A DNA stretch of 64,000 nt from Cenococcum geophilum 1.58 (lineage: Eukaryota; Ascomycota; Dothideomycetes; Gloniales; Gloniaceae). Below the pieces are notes generated by a model. It was given only the letters and a program-made list of their open reading frames with translations, did no database searches and was not told the origin of the DNA. Each line of letters opens with the position of its first letter. The stretch's first letter is position 1. A program made the translations under genes and the position numbers. The stretch covers positions 356,161 through 420,160 of the forward strand of contig KV748268.1 in the NCBI GenBank assembly GCA_001692895.1, read 5' to 3'. Of this stretch, positions 34,713 to 47,785 are shown one piece after another.

Positions 34713-36051
34713 AGTACTACTATAGGAGGATTAACTACCTATAAGTATTAACCTAGATAAAAATAGGGCAACTAAAGCCGCTAACTCCGTTTAAGGTATA
34801 TAGATTATAATAAGCTTATCTAAAAGGAGAGGCATAGTAGAAATAGGAGGTATTATCTATAATACCCTTAGCAATATACTAAATAGAGAAGTAGTTATAT
34901 ACTTAACTATACTAGGACTAAGAGCAGAATAGAACCTATATATAGCTAAACTAATAGTAATATTATTAGTAATAAGACGCTTACTACTAGATTTATAGGG
35001 GAGATAAATTACTATATTTACTAGTAATTAGGTAGTACTATTAGCGCTTAGCTAACCTAAGTACTAGTTTAGCTAAATAAGTATTATATAGATCTATAAT
35101 ATAACCTATATACTAAGGTAAAGAAGTAACCGCGTCCTTATAGCATAGGTCCTAATATAAGGGGAGTTTACACTAGGCAAGAAGGCAAAAAAAGTAGTAT
35201 AGTAGGCTACTACGTAAGGACGCCTACTATAAGGATAATAATATTAGGCTAAGGCTATAATAATTAATATAGTAAGAGTAAAATAGTAGGGTAGGAAAAT
35301 ATTACTAAAAGGAGTAGGAAGGTACTTAAGAAAAATAAATATAGCACTACTAGGTAAATATACCCATAGGCTATATAACTCTTTTAAGTAAAAAGAGGTA
35401 AATATATTAGCCTAACTATAGATAGGAATAATATAACTTAATAAATATCTATACCAGATTAGAGCGGTAGAATTAGATTAATATAACTGCGGATAAGTAA
35501 GAGAAATAGTAAAATATTTCCTCTTTAGGTATATAAAATAGATAGTATATTAAGAATAAATGTTATAGTAAATAGATATAAGATAAGGCAGCTTATTCTT
35601 CTACCTTAGAGGTAAGGCGCTATTTAACCCTAGATAGTGGATACTAAACATAAACGTAGTTTAAATAATAGTAAAATATATAATAGCTACCAGACGACTT
35701 AAGGTAGAACTAGATTAATAACCCGCCTACTATAGTTAAACCCCCCCCCCCTTATACTTTAACTAACCTATACTATATACCCTTATACTATTAATAGATC
35801 TCGCTTTAATTGCCAAAGATAGGATAATAAACACTTAGAGGAATAGCCCCCTAAGACTACCTACTACTAATTACCTACGAGATCTTATAGAATAAGGTAT
35901 TAGTAATACTAGGGAGTACTAAGTAAGGTATATATATAGGCTTATATAAGAATATAGCAAGACTAAAAGAAGTAAAAATATATAATATAGTACTAGTGCC
36001 CTTTAGGCTTAGTGCCTCCAGGCGGAATAAACATTATTATTATTATTATTA
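34713..36051 (+). pseudogene. LINE ORF2 C-terminal part: RNase H, Cys-rich tail, 3' UTR
   Basis: It resumes after the gypsy. The RNase H region is at about 34780-35100, followed by a conserved tail (VGRYLRKINIALLGKYT, about 35310-35360; AVELDQYNCGQVREIVKYFLF, about 35467-35530, from a Cys/His zinc-binding segment). A C-run at 35741-35750, the 3' UTR (AGTGCCCTTTAGGCTTAGTGCC, 35996-36020) and an (ATT)n tail follow. Confidence 0.8.
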
Positions 36052-36060
36052 ACTATAGCT

Positions 36061-36085
36061 ACTACTTTCTACCAGTGCTATAATA
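36061..36085 (-). repeat. Remainder of gypsy B 3' LTR
   Basis: The last 25 bp of LTR family 2 after the LINE insertion, abutting the polypurine tract (C-run at 36089-36095 on this strand). Confidence 0.85.
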
Positions 36086-39000
36086 TTACCCCCCCCTCTA
36101 TAAAAGCCTACCTTTAGGCTTTATATATCCATATTACGCCTATAAGGCGTTTTTATCTTTATACTCTTCTAGTAGCTTATTATCTTTATTATACTAGCAT
36201 TCTATCTATTTATTTAGGTACTTTAGCGGTCCTAGTTTATTAGGGTAACAGCTATTAAATTCTTAAAGCTTATAGGGATTGCTAATAAAGTTCTATATAG
36301 GGTACTAGGTAGAATCTAGATTATAGCCTTTCTAACTAACGCAATACTTTAGTATTTTTCTTACTAGCTTATAGGCCAGTATCTCTTTAATTTCCTATTT
36401 ATCGTCGCTATTAACTTAAATTAGTAGGGGGGGTTTATTCTTTTATCTAGGTAATAGGTTATTTACTACCTTCCATAGCTTATTTAGTAAAAAGATTAGG
36501 TAAACCTTAATTAAATCTAGGAGCTCTACTTTATATAAGTTGCCTATTTTCTTAAAGACCTTATACGGTCCTACTATTTAATAATTAAGCTTATAACTTG
36601 GCCGTTCCATTTTTTAGTTCTTTATTATAACCTAGACTATATTACCTATAGTAAAGTTAGGCTTACGCCTATACTTATTTACCTACTATTTTATTAATTT
36701 TTAGGCCTTTTCTAGATTTATATAGGCTACCGTCTAGGCTTCCTTTAAGCGTTTAGTGTACTACTAGGCTTCCTTATAAGATAGTTTCTCGCGTATAGTC
36801 CGTAGTTCTTCTAGTCTATCCTAGTTAAAGCTTATTTATAATAGGTACCCTATTTTTAGTTAAATAGGTGCGAATCCTATAAAGTTATAGGGTAGGGTCG
36901 CCTAGGCGTAGTTTATTAGAGGTAATAGTTTACCCTAATTATTTTAGAAGTAGTTAATAAAGGGCTAGAGTTTTTAGTTTAAGTATTAATTTATAATCTC
37001 CGTCTAACTATTTATTTAGGGGTAGTATACTATAGAAAGCTTTAGCCTAATTCCTAAGATTTAAGTAAACTTATTCTAGAAAGCTAATATAAACTATAGT
37101 CCGTAGTCTAATATAATAGTATTTAATAGTCCGTAAATTTGGTATATATAATAGATATATAGTTAGGCCACCTCTTTAGTATTAATATTCTTGTAATAGG
37201 GGATTAAAAAAGGGCGTTTGCTAAAACGGTTAACTAAGATTATAACTATATTATACCCATTACGGTCTACTAATAGTTTATAAAAATCTATAGAGATATA
37301 CTACTAGGGGCGCTCTAGTATTAAAAGTAGCTTTAATAGTCCTAGGGTCTTATTTTATGGAATTATAGACCTATAGTAGTTGCTGTAGTTCCGTATATAA
37401 TGGTTAATATTTATAACTATTCTAGGCTAGTAGTAACGGTTACTAATAATTTTATAGGTTTTATTTTTTTTAGGGTAGGCCGTAGAGACCTAGATATATG
37501 CTTTAGTAATAAGCTAGGTTTATAAGTTCTATTTTTTTACTACTATTAGCCATTCCTAGTGCTTAAGCAGTCTATTTTTAAGGGACTATAGGCTAGTAAT
37601 ATCCTTTGCCTTTTCGCGGTACTCTTATAGAGAAGAGTCCGTACAGTTTACTTATAGTAGTTTATTAATAAGGTTAAATTCCATAGGGTTAATGGGACAT
37701 ATCTTAGCGCTTAAAGATTTAGTACTTAGTTCTTCCTATATCTAAGGGTTAAGGTGCTCTAGTTATAATAGCGTCTAGGTTTATAATAAGATCTTTATAG
37801 CTATTTAGTTATTTAGGTCCTATTTATATCTTATAAGAGCATCTGCATAGTTAATAGCGCCTAGCCTATATATAATTAGGAAGTTAAACTAAGATAGGAT
37901 ATTTACTTAGCGCGCCTACCAGGCTATAAGGGCTTTTATTATTATAAAATATTCTAAGGCCTTATAATCTAAAACTACTTAGATAGGTTTAGGGGTCCCT
38001 TTTAGCTATACTCGCCAGTGCTAAAAGCTATAGATAATAGCTAATATTTCTTTATTATAAATTGGGTAGTTTAGCTTAGTATCTACTATAGTCTTTAAAT
38101 AGTAAGTAATAGGGTGCTATTCTCTATTTATCTACTTTTAGGAGTAAACGCTAGCTATAATACTATTTAAGGCATTAGTTTCTAGTATTAAGGGCCATTT
38201 TAGGTTAAAGTAGGCGAGTAAGGGAGTAGAAACTAGTCGTTTCTTAAGCTTATTAAAGGCCTGCCTATATACGGTATTAAAGTAAAAGGGCCGGTCCTTA
38301 TAGGTAAGTAGGCTTAATAGCTAGGTAATTTTGCTATAGTTCTTAATAAAGCGTTAGTAGAAGTTATAGAACCCTAAGAATAACTATACCCCCTTTACGG
38401 TCCTTAGGGGTACCTATTAGTTAATTACGGCTATCTTTTCTAGGTTTACCTTAATCTTATTTATACTAATAATAAACCCTAAGTACTTTATACGCTTAAT
38501 ACTAAATTCTAACTTTTTAATATTAGCTTAGAGGCTAGCTTTCTAAAGCTGTTATAAGACTTTATAGATATACTCTTTATATTCCAGTTCGTTTTTAAAG
38601 TAGATTATAATATTATCTAGGTATACTATATAGAAGTTATTAAGGTAGTTAAATAGTATATTATTTATATATTGTTAGTATATAGCCGGTCCGTTAGTTA
38701 GTCTAAAAGGCAGTACTTTATATTTATACATTTCGTAACGGGTTTAAAACATAGTAAGGTTTTCTAATTTAGGGTCTATTCTAATCCGGTAAAAAGCCTA
38801 GCGGATATTAAGCTTTATAAAGATTTTAGCTCTACTTATTTAGGCTAAAGTCTTATTAAGTAAAGGCAGTGGGTAGCGGTCTTTAAGGGTTAAATTATTA
38901 AGCTTATAGTAGTTAATACAGAAATAAAGTCCTTTATTTAGCTTTTTAGTAAAGAGAATAGGTAAGTTAAAAGGGGCTTAACTAGGCTTAATAAAGCCCT

Positions 39001-40890
39001 TATTTAGGTTATTAATAAAATACTACTTTATAGCCTATAATTTAGTAGTAAATTGCTATTAGAGGGGGCTATAGCTAAGGGTAACTACCTTATCCGGCTT
39101 AATTTTAATCTTATAGTTATACGGTCGGTAAGGCGGAAGTATATTAGATACTACTTTAGAAAAAATATCTTTAAATTTCTAGTATTAATAGGGTAGTTTT
39201 TATTCTACTAACTCCTTATCTATAAGCTCGCCTTTCTCTTAGGCTAGGGCTTCTTTCTCTTTAATTATTTAATTAATTTTATATAAGCTAGTTATAAAGG
39301 CAACGGTATTAAGCTAAACTAGGTTTTAGTAGAATCCTATAGCGCTAATATAGCAGATATTAACTAGTGGAAGGTCTATAGGTTTCTTTACAGATATTTA
39401 TTAGGCCGTATTTTGCGGTATAAGGTTTATAGTCTTCCTTAGCTTATATTTTATTTTCTATAAGTTATCCTTCTAGTTTATTAGTTTAGTATATTATCTA
39501 ATATCCTTAACCTTTCTTTATAGCTATATAGGGCCTAAGTTCTCTATTAGGAACTTAGCTAGGCTACTACTAACTTCCTAAGTCTTTAGTGCGGGTAGTA
39601 TAATATAGGTAGTTTAGGGGCGGTATAGTATACGGATCTATTATAGATTAAGCTATATATCCTTCTTAAAAGCCTAGTCCCTACGCGTTACATTAGCCTA
39701 GTAAACGGTATTTATCTACGGCTATATAAGGTTTTCTATTATAATACTAATATCTTTTATAAAAAAAGGCGTTAGGGGTATAGTTTTAGGCTAGATAAGC
39801 TGCCTATTTTATACGTTAAGCTATAAGCCTAAATAGGCTAGCTATTTTCTCCTTAAGATTATATTATAGCTTCTAAGGTCCGTAATAAGGAAGGGGATAT
39901 TATACTACCTTTATCTATTAACGCGGAGGTAGATCTATAAGATAGTTATAATAGATAGTTCTATTTATCCGTTATAACCGCGAATAGGAACTAGTTTAGG
40001 TAGTTCTTTAAGGGGTATATTTAAAAAGTTAGCTAGTTTTACAGCGTACTTTATATTAATTAAGGTAAAAGTATTTACTCCTAAGTTAGCTAAAGTAGAG
40101 GTTAAAACTTAATATCTATTATAAAATAAAGTATAAGGGATAGTATAGCTTCTTTTACTAACTAGCTAACCTAGATTAATATATAATATATTAATCCCTT
40201 TTAACCCTAGAAAGGAGTCTTCCTTTAAAGTTTCTTTTTTTCTAGCTTTATACTATTCTCCTAAATTAATAAAACCTTATTTATCTTTACCTTTATTAGG
40301 CAGTTCCTTATAGGGTAGCCTATTTAACTATATAAGAAGTAAGCTCCTTAATTACTAAGGGCTTATATATAGGGGTTGCTATATATAGGCCGGGTATATA
40401 CTAGGCCTATAGTAGGGGTAGCTACACAGCTAGCTACTAGGTTAACTATAGGAGTTGCTAATTATACTAGGGCACTATAGGCCGTATTTATAGTACTTAC
40501 GGCCTAGTTTATAAGGTTTCTAGTTTTTAGCCAGTTAGCGCATACCTTAATTTAATAAAGGCCTTAGTTAATAGCTAGTTAATAGTCTATAAGTTCCTTT
40601 AATATCTATACTATAGTATAAGCTGGTAATACGGCCCGCTATAGGTCTAGGGTAAGCTTATTAAAGAGGTCTAGTAGTAAGTCTTTTTAGGGGATCTAGG
40701 CCTATTTAGCTAGGTATAAAAAGTAGGTTTAAAAGGCTAAAAAGGTCTCCGTTATTTTTATATTTAGGCTTTTATAGCTATATAATTATAGCACCTATTA
40801 TACTAACCGCGTACTTACGCGTTTAATATACTAAGTACGTATTTATATATTTAGTATACCTACTCGCTTATATATTTAGTGTACTCCTAA
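36086..40890 (-). pseudogene. gypsy B gag-pol, chromodomain type, RIP-degraded
   Basis: Reading from 40890 down: Gag-like region (about 40890-40300), a region up to the protease (about 39400), RT with catalytic Y-L-D-N at 38612-38623 (YLDD mutated), RNase H (about 38250-37950), integrase (about 37600-36700) and a chromodomain near 36400-36270, then the polypurine tract. Related to gypsy A but a different family with its own LTR (family 2). The 5' LTR expected beyond 40890 is not found, so the element is 5'-truncated or rearranged. Confidence 0.8.
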
Positions 40891-41444
40891 AACACTAGCT
40901 AGTTAGGGGGGAGATGCGTTAATATATAGACCACATAGCCTACCTTAATAGAATTAATAGTTACTACCGTCTAAATAAGTATACAATACTATACGTATTT
41001 CGTGCCCCTAGATATAACTCGCCTATACTATTAAGTTAGTATAAATACTAATTAGTAAGCGCGCATAGATTAGTAATTACTTAATACCTCCCCCTAAGTA
41101 ATACTCGACAGCGACCACCTGTTTAATCCTAGTATAACTTACTAGAAGGTTAGAAGGTAAAGGATTATAGACTATTACTAACTTTATATACTTATTTAAG
41201 TCTTAGTATAGTTTACTAAAAGTTTATAAATATAAATATAGACCTTTACGGAACCTTTTACCCTCCTATAAACTACTATAGACCTACTAATTACCTTTAC
41301 GGACCGTTATAAAATCTTATAGAAACCTCTTACCCTCCTATAAACCGTTATAGACCTATTAACCGCCTTTACGGACCACTATAAGACCTTTTCCACCCCG
41401 CTATATACTATACTATATAATATAGCAGATATAAGTAAGTAGAT
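40891..41444. other. No gene; short internal duplications
   Basis: Includes ATATATTTAGTRTAC duplicated at about 40845-40890 and a ~72-bp block (ACCCTCCTATAAACYRYTATAGACCT) duplicated at about 41250-41395. It could hold the 5' region of the following copia-type element. Confidence 0.5.
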
Positions 41445-43300
41445 TAATAAAGGTTAAGAGAAATAGAGCTAAGGAGTCGACCTTACGTCTATAAACGATA
41501 TTAATAACTATATTAAGTTTAAAGTCCTTAAATATGGATATTATAAGCTTATAAATAATAACCTATAGGAGTAATATAAGGAAGACTTTATAGACTTTAC
41601 GGAAGCTATTTTTAAGGCTTATAGTATTATACCTGTCTATAACCTACAAAACCTTTTACATTACTAAGGTATATAGGTTAAAAAAGATAAACAAGTTACT
41701 ATTATATAGTCCCTATATAATACACTATATAAGAAAGACTAAATAGAATAGACTAAAGAGGAAATCCTAAACTAGGTTAAGGCTACTAATAAATTCTTTA
41801 CTTCTTCTAAACTTAATAGAATTGCTAGCCTTATACCTAATATACTTAACTAAATTNNTCTAATAAACCTAAGTATATTTAGAATTAATCTTATAGGCTA
41901 AAGTATACCCTATTCTTAAGCTATAGACTATAATACCCCTATAACCTAAGTTATAGACTATAATACCCCTATAAACCAAAATACAAACTAAATTACCCCT
42001 GTTATTTAAGTTATAAATCCGTAAACTATATATCCGTAAACTATATATCTGTAAACTATATATCCGTAAACTATATATCTATAAGCTATATATCTATAAG
42101 CTATAAATCTATAAGTTATAGATCTGTAATTTACTTAAGTAAAGACCTATAGTAAGGAGCTAGCTAACCTAGCTAAGCTCTATACTAACGAATTAAAGTA
42201 TAGTAGTAAAAATAACAATTTTAACTTTAAACTAACTATCTTTATAAACCTTTATTAGAAGGCTAATATTCTTAAATAGGAGTTTAGCTAAGCCTACTTT
42301 ACTATACTATATAGCCTAGCCCTTAACTATTACTATACTAACCTTAAGAGTAGCCCCCTTAGTATTCTATTTAATAAACTATATAAAGCTATATATAACT
42401 ACTTTAAAGGACTAGAATATAGGCGTAATATTCTTACCTAATAAAATATAACTAAGCTACGGACCGTAATTAATAAGAATACTAAAAAATCAACTATAGA
42501 GTGCCTATAAATCCTTATTAAAGACCTCCGGCACCTATAGTACGGCCTTAACACTAAGCTTTAAATAGACGACTTCCTATATAATAAACTTATTACAGCT
42601 TACTAGGAAGTAGAGCTTTATAAGTATACCTACTATAAGCCTATAAATACCTTAGCTAGCCTTATTAATAATTTACACTCCTCTATTATAATATATAAAG
42701 TCTTAAACCTACTAGGTAACACTTAAGCTTTTACTACGGATATTTAATATCTATAAATAGACTTAGATGTCTACTTTATAAACCACTATTACTACTAGTA
42801 GCACCCACACCAACTAAGTCCTACTTATAACCCCTATAATAACTCTTATATAAAAGTATACCCCTATAGACAAATAAGCCAGAAATGCTTTATATATAGT
42901 AAGAAAGGATATTAGTCTATAAGGTATACCTAGAAAGAATATAATAGGTCTAAGAAGAGATTTAATAAATGGATTAATTAGTTTATCTTAAAATATAAAA
43001 AAAAGGAAGAAGAGGAGCCTCCTAATAAGTTAATAGAAGCCCTTATAATTAATTTTAACTTAAATAACTAGAAATAAAAGACCTTAAAGATATTCCTAAC
43101 GACTTTTAGATCTTTTATAAATAGCTAAGCCTTTAATATTATAACCGTATTAGCTAACCGCTTATTTATATATTTAATTACACCTAAAAACTAATCTATA
43201 AGTATTATTACGGAGTAAGTATAAGCGGCGATAATATATAGCAAAGTAGATACTATTAAGCTATATATATAAACTATATAATAAGGTTAAGATATTACGT
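41445..43300 (+). pseudogene. copia-type gag, RIP-degraded
   Basis: One readable frame with Gln stops. Acidic and hydrophobic helices include LNYYYTNLKSSPLS (about 42335), and a zinc knuckle begins at 42896 (CFIYSKKGYQSIRYTQKE). This has the same layout as the knuckle in the copia element at 1601, with Cys and His turned to Tyr. Before it, at 42019-42123, lies a 15-bp repeat encoding a five-residue repeat. No protease or RT follows: at 43300 the frame is lost, so only gag remains. Two N bases at 41857-41858. Confidence 0.65.
42019..42123 (+). repeat. 15-bp repeat inside gag (7 units)
   Basis: Unit CCGTAAACTATATAT with variants CTGTAAAC and CTATAAGC. In frame it gives P/L-Q-T/A-I-Y repeats, once Gln stops are read through. 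Confidence 0.85.
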
Positions 43301-43990
43301 AAAAAGAGAAGGTAGGGAAACGGGAAGAAAGGGTATATATTATTAGCTTAGTTGCTTAGTTAATATATATATAGAGCAGAATAGGATTTAGGTAGTAGTC
43401 CTAGTAGAACTTAGTAGAATTTAGTAGAACTTAGTGGAATATAGCAGAATATAGTAGATTGCCGTTAGATTACTATAAATTGCCATTTTATAGTTAGTCT
43501 CTAGTTACTAAGTTGGTAAAAATAGGTAGACGTATATAAGGTATTATAGGGGTATTCTATAATAAGTATACCCACTAAACCTATTATAGACGTTACTGTT
43601 ACGGACGCTTTAAGTACAATATTACAACTACTTAAAAAAGAGATAGAAGAAGCTAGTTAATTAATATAGGCACAGTCTAGAATAGAGCTAATAAAACTAT
43701 ATAACAAGGAATGGTAACCGAGGTTATATAATGTAATCTGTATAATCTATATAATCTATATAATCTATAATAGAGTAGATAGAGCACACGTATATTATAT
43801 ATAAGAAGGATTTTATAGGAGTACGGTTGCGTATTTAAGGACCCTTAGTCCCTACCTAAATAGTTCCTTCTTTATAGTAATTCTTAGAATATAATTAAAG
43901 TTAATCTATTAGGCAACCACTCCACCAGTTATTATTACGTTGTTAACTTTTATACTTATATTTCCTATACACCTAGCCTATTAACGAGCC
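43301..43990 (+). other. Retroelement debris: short Gag start and possible LTR
   Basis: 43380-43450 holds a run of AGTAGAAYTTAG/AGAATATAGCAG units. 43562-43738 reads a Gag-like start in one frame (TDALSTILQLLKKEIEEAS, then IELIKLYNKEW). 43735-43960 has TAATCTATA tandem units, a TATA-like stretch and a CCACTCCACCAG end that could be an LTR. Assignment weak. Confidence 0.4.
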
Positions 43991-44371
43991 TATTATAGTT
44001 CTTGCTACAAGGTTCCGTTATAGTAATAGTAGAAGTAATAGATTAAATAGTAGTAGGGGTAGTAGTAAAGGTAGTAAATTAAATAGTAATAAAAGTAAGA
44101 GTAATAGTAGAGGTAGTAAAGGTAGTAATAAAATTAGTAGTAATAGTAATAATATAAATAGTAAATAAAAAAGAATAAAAGTAGAAGTAATAGTAGGAGT
44201 AATAGTAAAAGTAGTAATAGAAGTAATAAAGGTAATAGGGGTAATAAAAATAGTAAAAGTAATAGAAGTAGTAGAAGTAGTAGTAAAAAAAAGGAATAAA
44301 GGTAATAAAAGTAGTAGTAAAGGTAATAGGAGTAATAGAAGTAATAAAGTTAGTAGAAGTGGTAGTAAAAA

Positions 44372-44437
<66 letters not shown>

Positions 44438-45219
44438 AAGTAGAAGTAGAAGTAGAAGTAGTTATAGTAATAAAAGTAATAAAGGTAAAAGAAAAATAGT
44501 AAAAATAATAGATTAAGTAATAATTAAGTAATAAATTAAGTAGTAATTTTAGTTAAAAGAGTATTTTTTAGTTAAAAGAGTGTTTTATAATTAAAAGAGT
44601 AGTTTTTAGATTAAAAGGGTAGTTTTTAGATTTAAAAAGTAGTTTTTAAAAGTAAAAGAGTAGATTTAAAAGTAAAAGAGTAGATTTAAAAGTAAAAAAA
44701 GAGATTTTTGATAGTAGGAAAGTAAAAGAGATAATTAAAATAATTAAAGGAGTAATTAAGTTTAAGGAGTTTTTAGGTTATTTTTAGTGCGGTGTTTCGC
44801 AGGAGATTTACAATAGGTAGGAGGATAATGGATTAGGTAGGTATTAGAGAGTTAAGGATAGGTATTATTAATATAAAGGAGTAGTATTAGCGGGGGTTTT
44901 AGGGATAATTTTTAGGTATAAGGAGCAAATTTAGAAGAGATAGTAATAGCAGTTAAAAGGGATCGGAGTTAATTTAGAGTTAAATTTAAGTTTAGTTTTA
45001 TATTTAGTTAGGAAGAGATAATTAAAAGCAGTAAAGAGCAATAGTTTAGTAGGGGAATTTTATTAGATTTTACGGTTAATAGAGGAGTAAATAGGGTTAG
45101 AGTATATACGGAAAAATAGAGTATATTAATAAATTGTGATTAATTTAAAAGATTATTAAAAAGATAGTTATAGGTAAAAAGAGAATAGTAAAAAGATAAT
45201 TTAGTATATTAAAAGGTGA

Positions 45220-45327
45220 TTTCAGCATGTTAATATAGCAAAATTAGGATTTAAAGGATTATTAAAAAGATATAGATATATAAATAAATTTTAAAAAAGA
45301 ATAATTTCGGTATGTTAACATGCTAAA
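45220..45327. repeat. Two 24-bp palindromes inside the trinucleotide tract
   Basis: 45220-45243 (TTTCAGCATGTT + AATATAGCAAAA) and 45305-45327 (TTTCGGTATGTT + AACATGCTAAA), embedded in a non-trinucleotide insert at about 44760-45340. Confidence 0.8.
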
Positions 45328-46904
45328 ATAAGGTGATTTTAGGATATTATTATAGTAGTAGAAGTAGTAATAGGGGTAGTAGTAGAAGTAGTAATAGAGG
45401 TAGTAATAGAAGTAGTAATAAAGGTAGTAGTAGAGGTAGTAGTAGAAATAGGGGCAAAATAGGAGTGGTAGTAATAATAATAGTAGTAGTAGAGGTAGGA
45501 AAGGTAAAAGTAGTAGTAATAAAAGTAGTAGTAATAGTAGAGGTAGTAGAAATAATAAAGGTAATAAAAGTAATAGATTAAGTAATAATAAGAGTAAAGG
45601 TAATAGAAGTTGTAATAGTAATAAAAAGAAAGGTAGTAGAAGTAGTAGTAGTAATAAAAAGAAAAAAGTAGTAGGATTAGTAAATTAAGTAATAGAAGAT
45701 TATTAGGTAGATATAGTAGTAGAAAGAGATTAAATAATAATAAAAGTAGAGATAATAAAAATAGTAAAAAAAAGGGATAGTAGTAATAAAGGTAAAAGAA
45801 GTAATTATTAAAAAAAAGTAGTAGTAAAGGTAATAGAAGTAATAGTATAAGTAAAGGCAGTAAAAATAATAGTAAAAGTAGAGGTAGTAAAAGTAGAGGT
45901 AGTAAAAGTAGAGGTAGTAAAAGTAGAGGTAGTAAAAGTAAAGGTAGTAAAAGTAGAGGTAGTAAAAGTAAAGGTAGATTAAGTAGAAGTAGTAGTAGTA
46001 AAAGTAGTAATATAATAAAGTAGAGAGGATTAGGAATAATAATAGGGGTAAAAATTAAGTAGTAGTTTTAGTTAGGGGCAAAGAGTATATAGTAGTAGTA
46101 TTTTTATTAAGTATTATTAATAGTGGTATTTTAAAGTATAGATAGAGGAGAGGGCAATAGTAAAGATAGATTTAGTAGATTAAGTAATAATAAGAGTAAG
46201 AGTAGTAATAAAGGTAATTTTAATAGAAATAAAATAGGAATAAATATAAAAGTAATAGTAAATATTAATAGGAGTAGTTTTAATAATAAAGATAGTATAG
46301 AGAATAGAAGTAGTAATAGTTTTAAAAGTAGTTTAAATAAATATAGATTAAGTAATTATAGAAATAGTAAAAAAAGTAGTAATTTTAATAAAATTTAAAA
46401 TAGATTAATAAGTAGTAGATTAGATAGGTAGTAATAAAAGTAAATTATTATTAAGTAATAGAAGTAGATTATTAAGTAGTAAAGGTAGTTTTAATAATAG
46501 ATAAGTAATAATTTTAATTTTAATTTAAAGAATAAATAAAGATTAAGTATTAAGTTAAGTAGTAATTTAAATAATAATAATTATAGATTAAGTAGTAGAT
46601 TATTAAGTAGTAATTTTAGTAATAAATTAAATAGTAGGAGTAGTAGAAGTAGTAGGAGTAGATTAAGTAATAAAAGTAGTAGGAGTAGTAAAGTAATTTT
46701 AGTAATAATTTTAGTAAAAGTAGATTAAGTAATAAAAATAGTAGAAGTAGGTAATAGGAATAATAATAATAAAAATAGTAGTAGTAAAGGTAGTAGAAGT
46801 AGTAATTTAAATATTAGTAATATTTTAGGTAATAAGAGTAATAGTAAATATATTAGATTTTATATTAGTAAATTTTATATTAGATTTTATATTAGTAAAT
46901 TATA

Positions 46905-46976
46905 TATTAGATTAAATATTAGATTAAATATTAGATTAAATATTAGATTAAATATTAGATTAAATATTAGATTAAA
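46905..46976 (+). repeat. 12-bp tandem array TATTAGATTAAA
   Basis: Six near-perfect units, with looser related units back to 46850. Different sequence from the AAGATAAGTATT satellite. Confidence 0.85.
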
Positions 46977-47569
46977 ATAATAGTAATAATAAAGGTAATA
47001 AAAGTAGTATTATTAGTAATAGAAATAATAAGAGATTAAGTAGTAGTAGTTAGAAATAGTAATAGAGGCAATAGTTATTAGTTTTAGTAATAATAACAAA
47101 TTAAGTAGTAAAGATAATAGAGATAGTAGAAGTAATAGTAAAAGGAGTTATAAATTTAGTAGTTATTATAATAGGAGAAATTTTAGTAGTAAAAAAGGTA
47201 AAAGGGGATTTTAGTAAAAAGGAGTAAATTAGTAAAAAGGAGTAAAATAGAGTAGTAATAATAATAGAAGAGGTAGTAGAAAAAGTAAAGAGGTAGTTTT
47301 AAAGGTAAAAAGGTAGTAAAGGGGTAGTAGGGGGGTAAAAAAGGGAGTAAAAAAGGTAGTAAAGTAAAGGAGTAGTAGGGAAGGTAAAGGGGTAGTAGAG
47401 AAAGTAGTAAAGAAAGTAAAAAAGTAGTAAAAGTAGAGGTAGAAAGGTAATACTTAAGCGGGAAACTATATAGCTAAGGTAGGATTATATTGCCCCTAGG
47501 GGTAAAACCTATATTTTGGTTATTATAAATAAAGACTTACCCTTAGGTGTAAAAGCTTTTTATTACTAT

Positions 47570-47785
47570 ATAGATAACTTTAATAGCCTTACCCTAGAGG
47601 CAACCGTCTTATACCTAGGGGTAGCTATTTTATAGCTCTTATACCTAGGGGCAGCTATATTAATTACAGGTTCTATATCTAGGGTAACTATCTTATAGCC
47701 CTTATATCTAGGGGCAGCTATCTTATAGCTCTTATACCTAGGGGTAGCTATCTTATAGCTCTTATACCTAGGGGCAAGTAAGTCA
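47570..47785 (+). repeat. ~30-bp minisatellite with TTATACCTAGGGGYA core
   Basis: Irregular units CTATCTTATAGCTCTTATACC + TAGGGGCAG. It ends in CTAGGGGCAAGTAAGTC, the same junction that ends the 21-bp array at 53371-53955. Confidence 0.8.

Larger units (their letters stand above)
24371..36051 (+). mobile_element. Tad/I-like non-LTR retrotransposon (LINE), split by a gypsy insertion
   Basis: Order: ORF1 with zinc knuckles, ORF2 endonuclease, RT, then after the nested gypsy (28526-34712) RNase H and a Cys-rich C-terminus. The 3' end is AGTGCC..GGAATAAAC followed by (ATT)n (36032-36051). A 9-bp target duplication ACTATAGCT occurs at 24362-24370 and 36052-36060. The 5' end (GCGGGACTTAAACC) appears to be present. 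RIP-eroded, but ORF1 keeps more CA than most of the window. Confidence 0.85.
43990..47450 (+). repeat. Giant degenerate TAG/TAA trinucleotide tract
   Basis: About 3.4 kb, almost all AGT, AAT, AAG and AGG trinucleotides, purine-rich on this strand. A pure (TAG)n run of about 22 units lies at 44371-44437. An AAAGTAGAGGTAGT array lies at about 45880-45975. The 82-codon frame at 45333-45581 is a by-product. It may be RIP-eroded (CAG/CAA)n, since CpA to TpA turns CAG into TAG. Confidence 0.9.

Noticed and set aside
45333-45581. 82-codon Ser/Arg/Asn then Val/Ile frame
   Set aside because: Trinucleotide repeat read in one phase; no start context or family.
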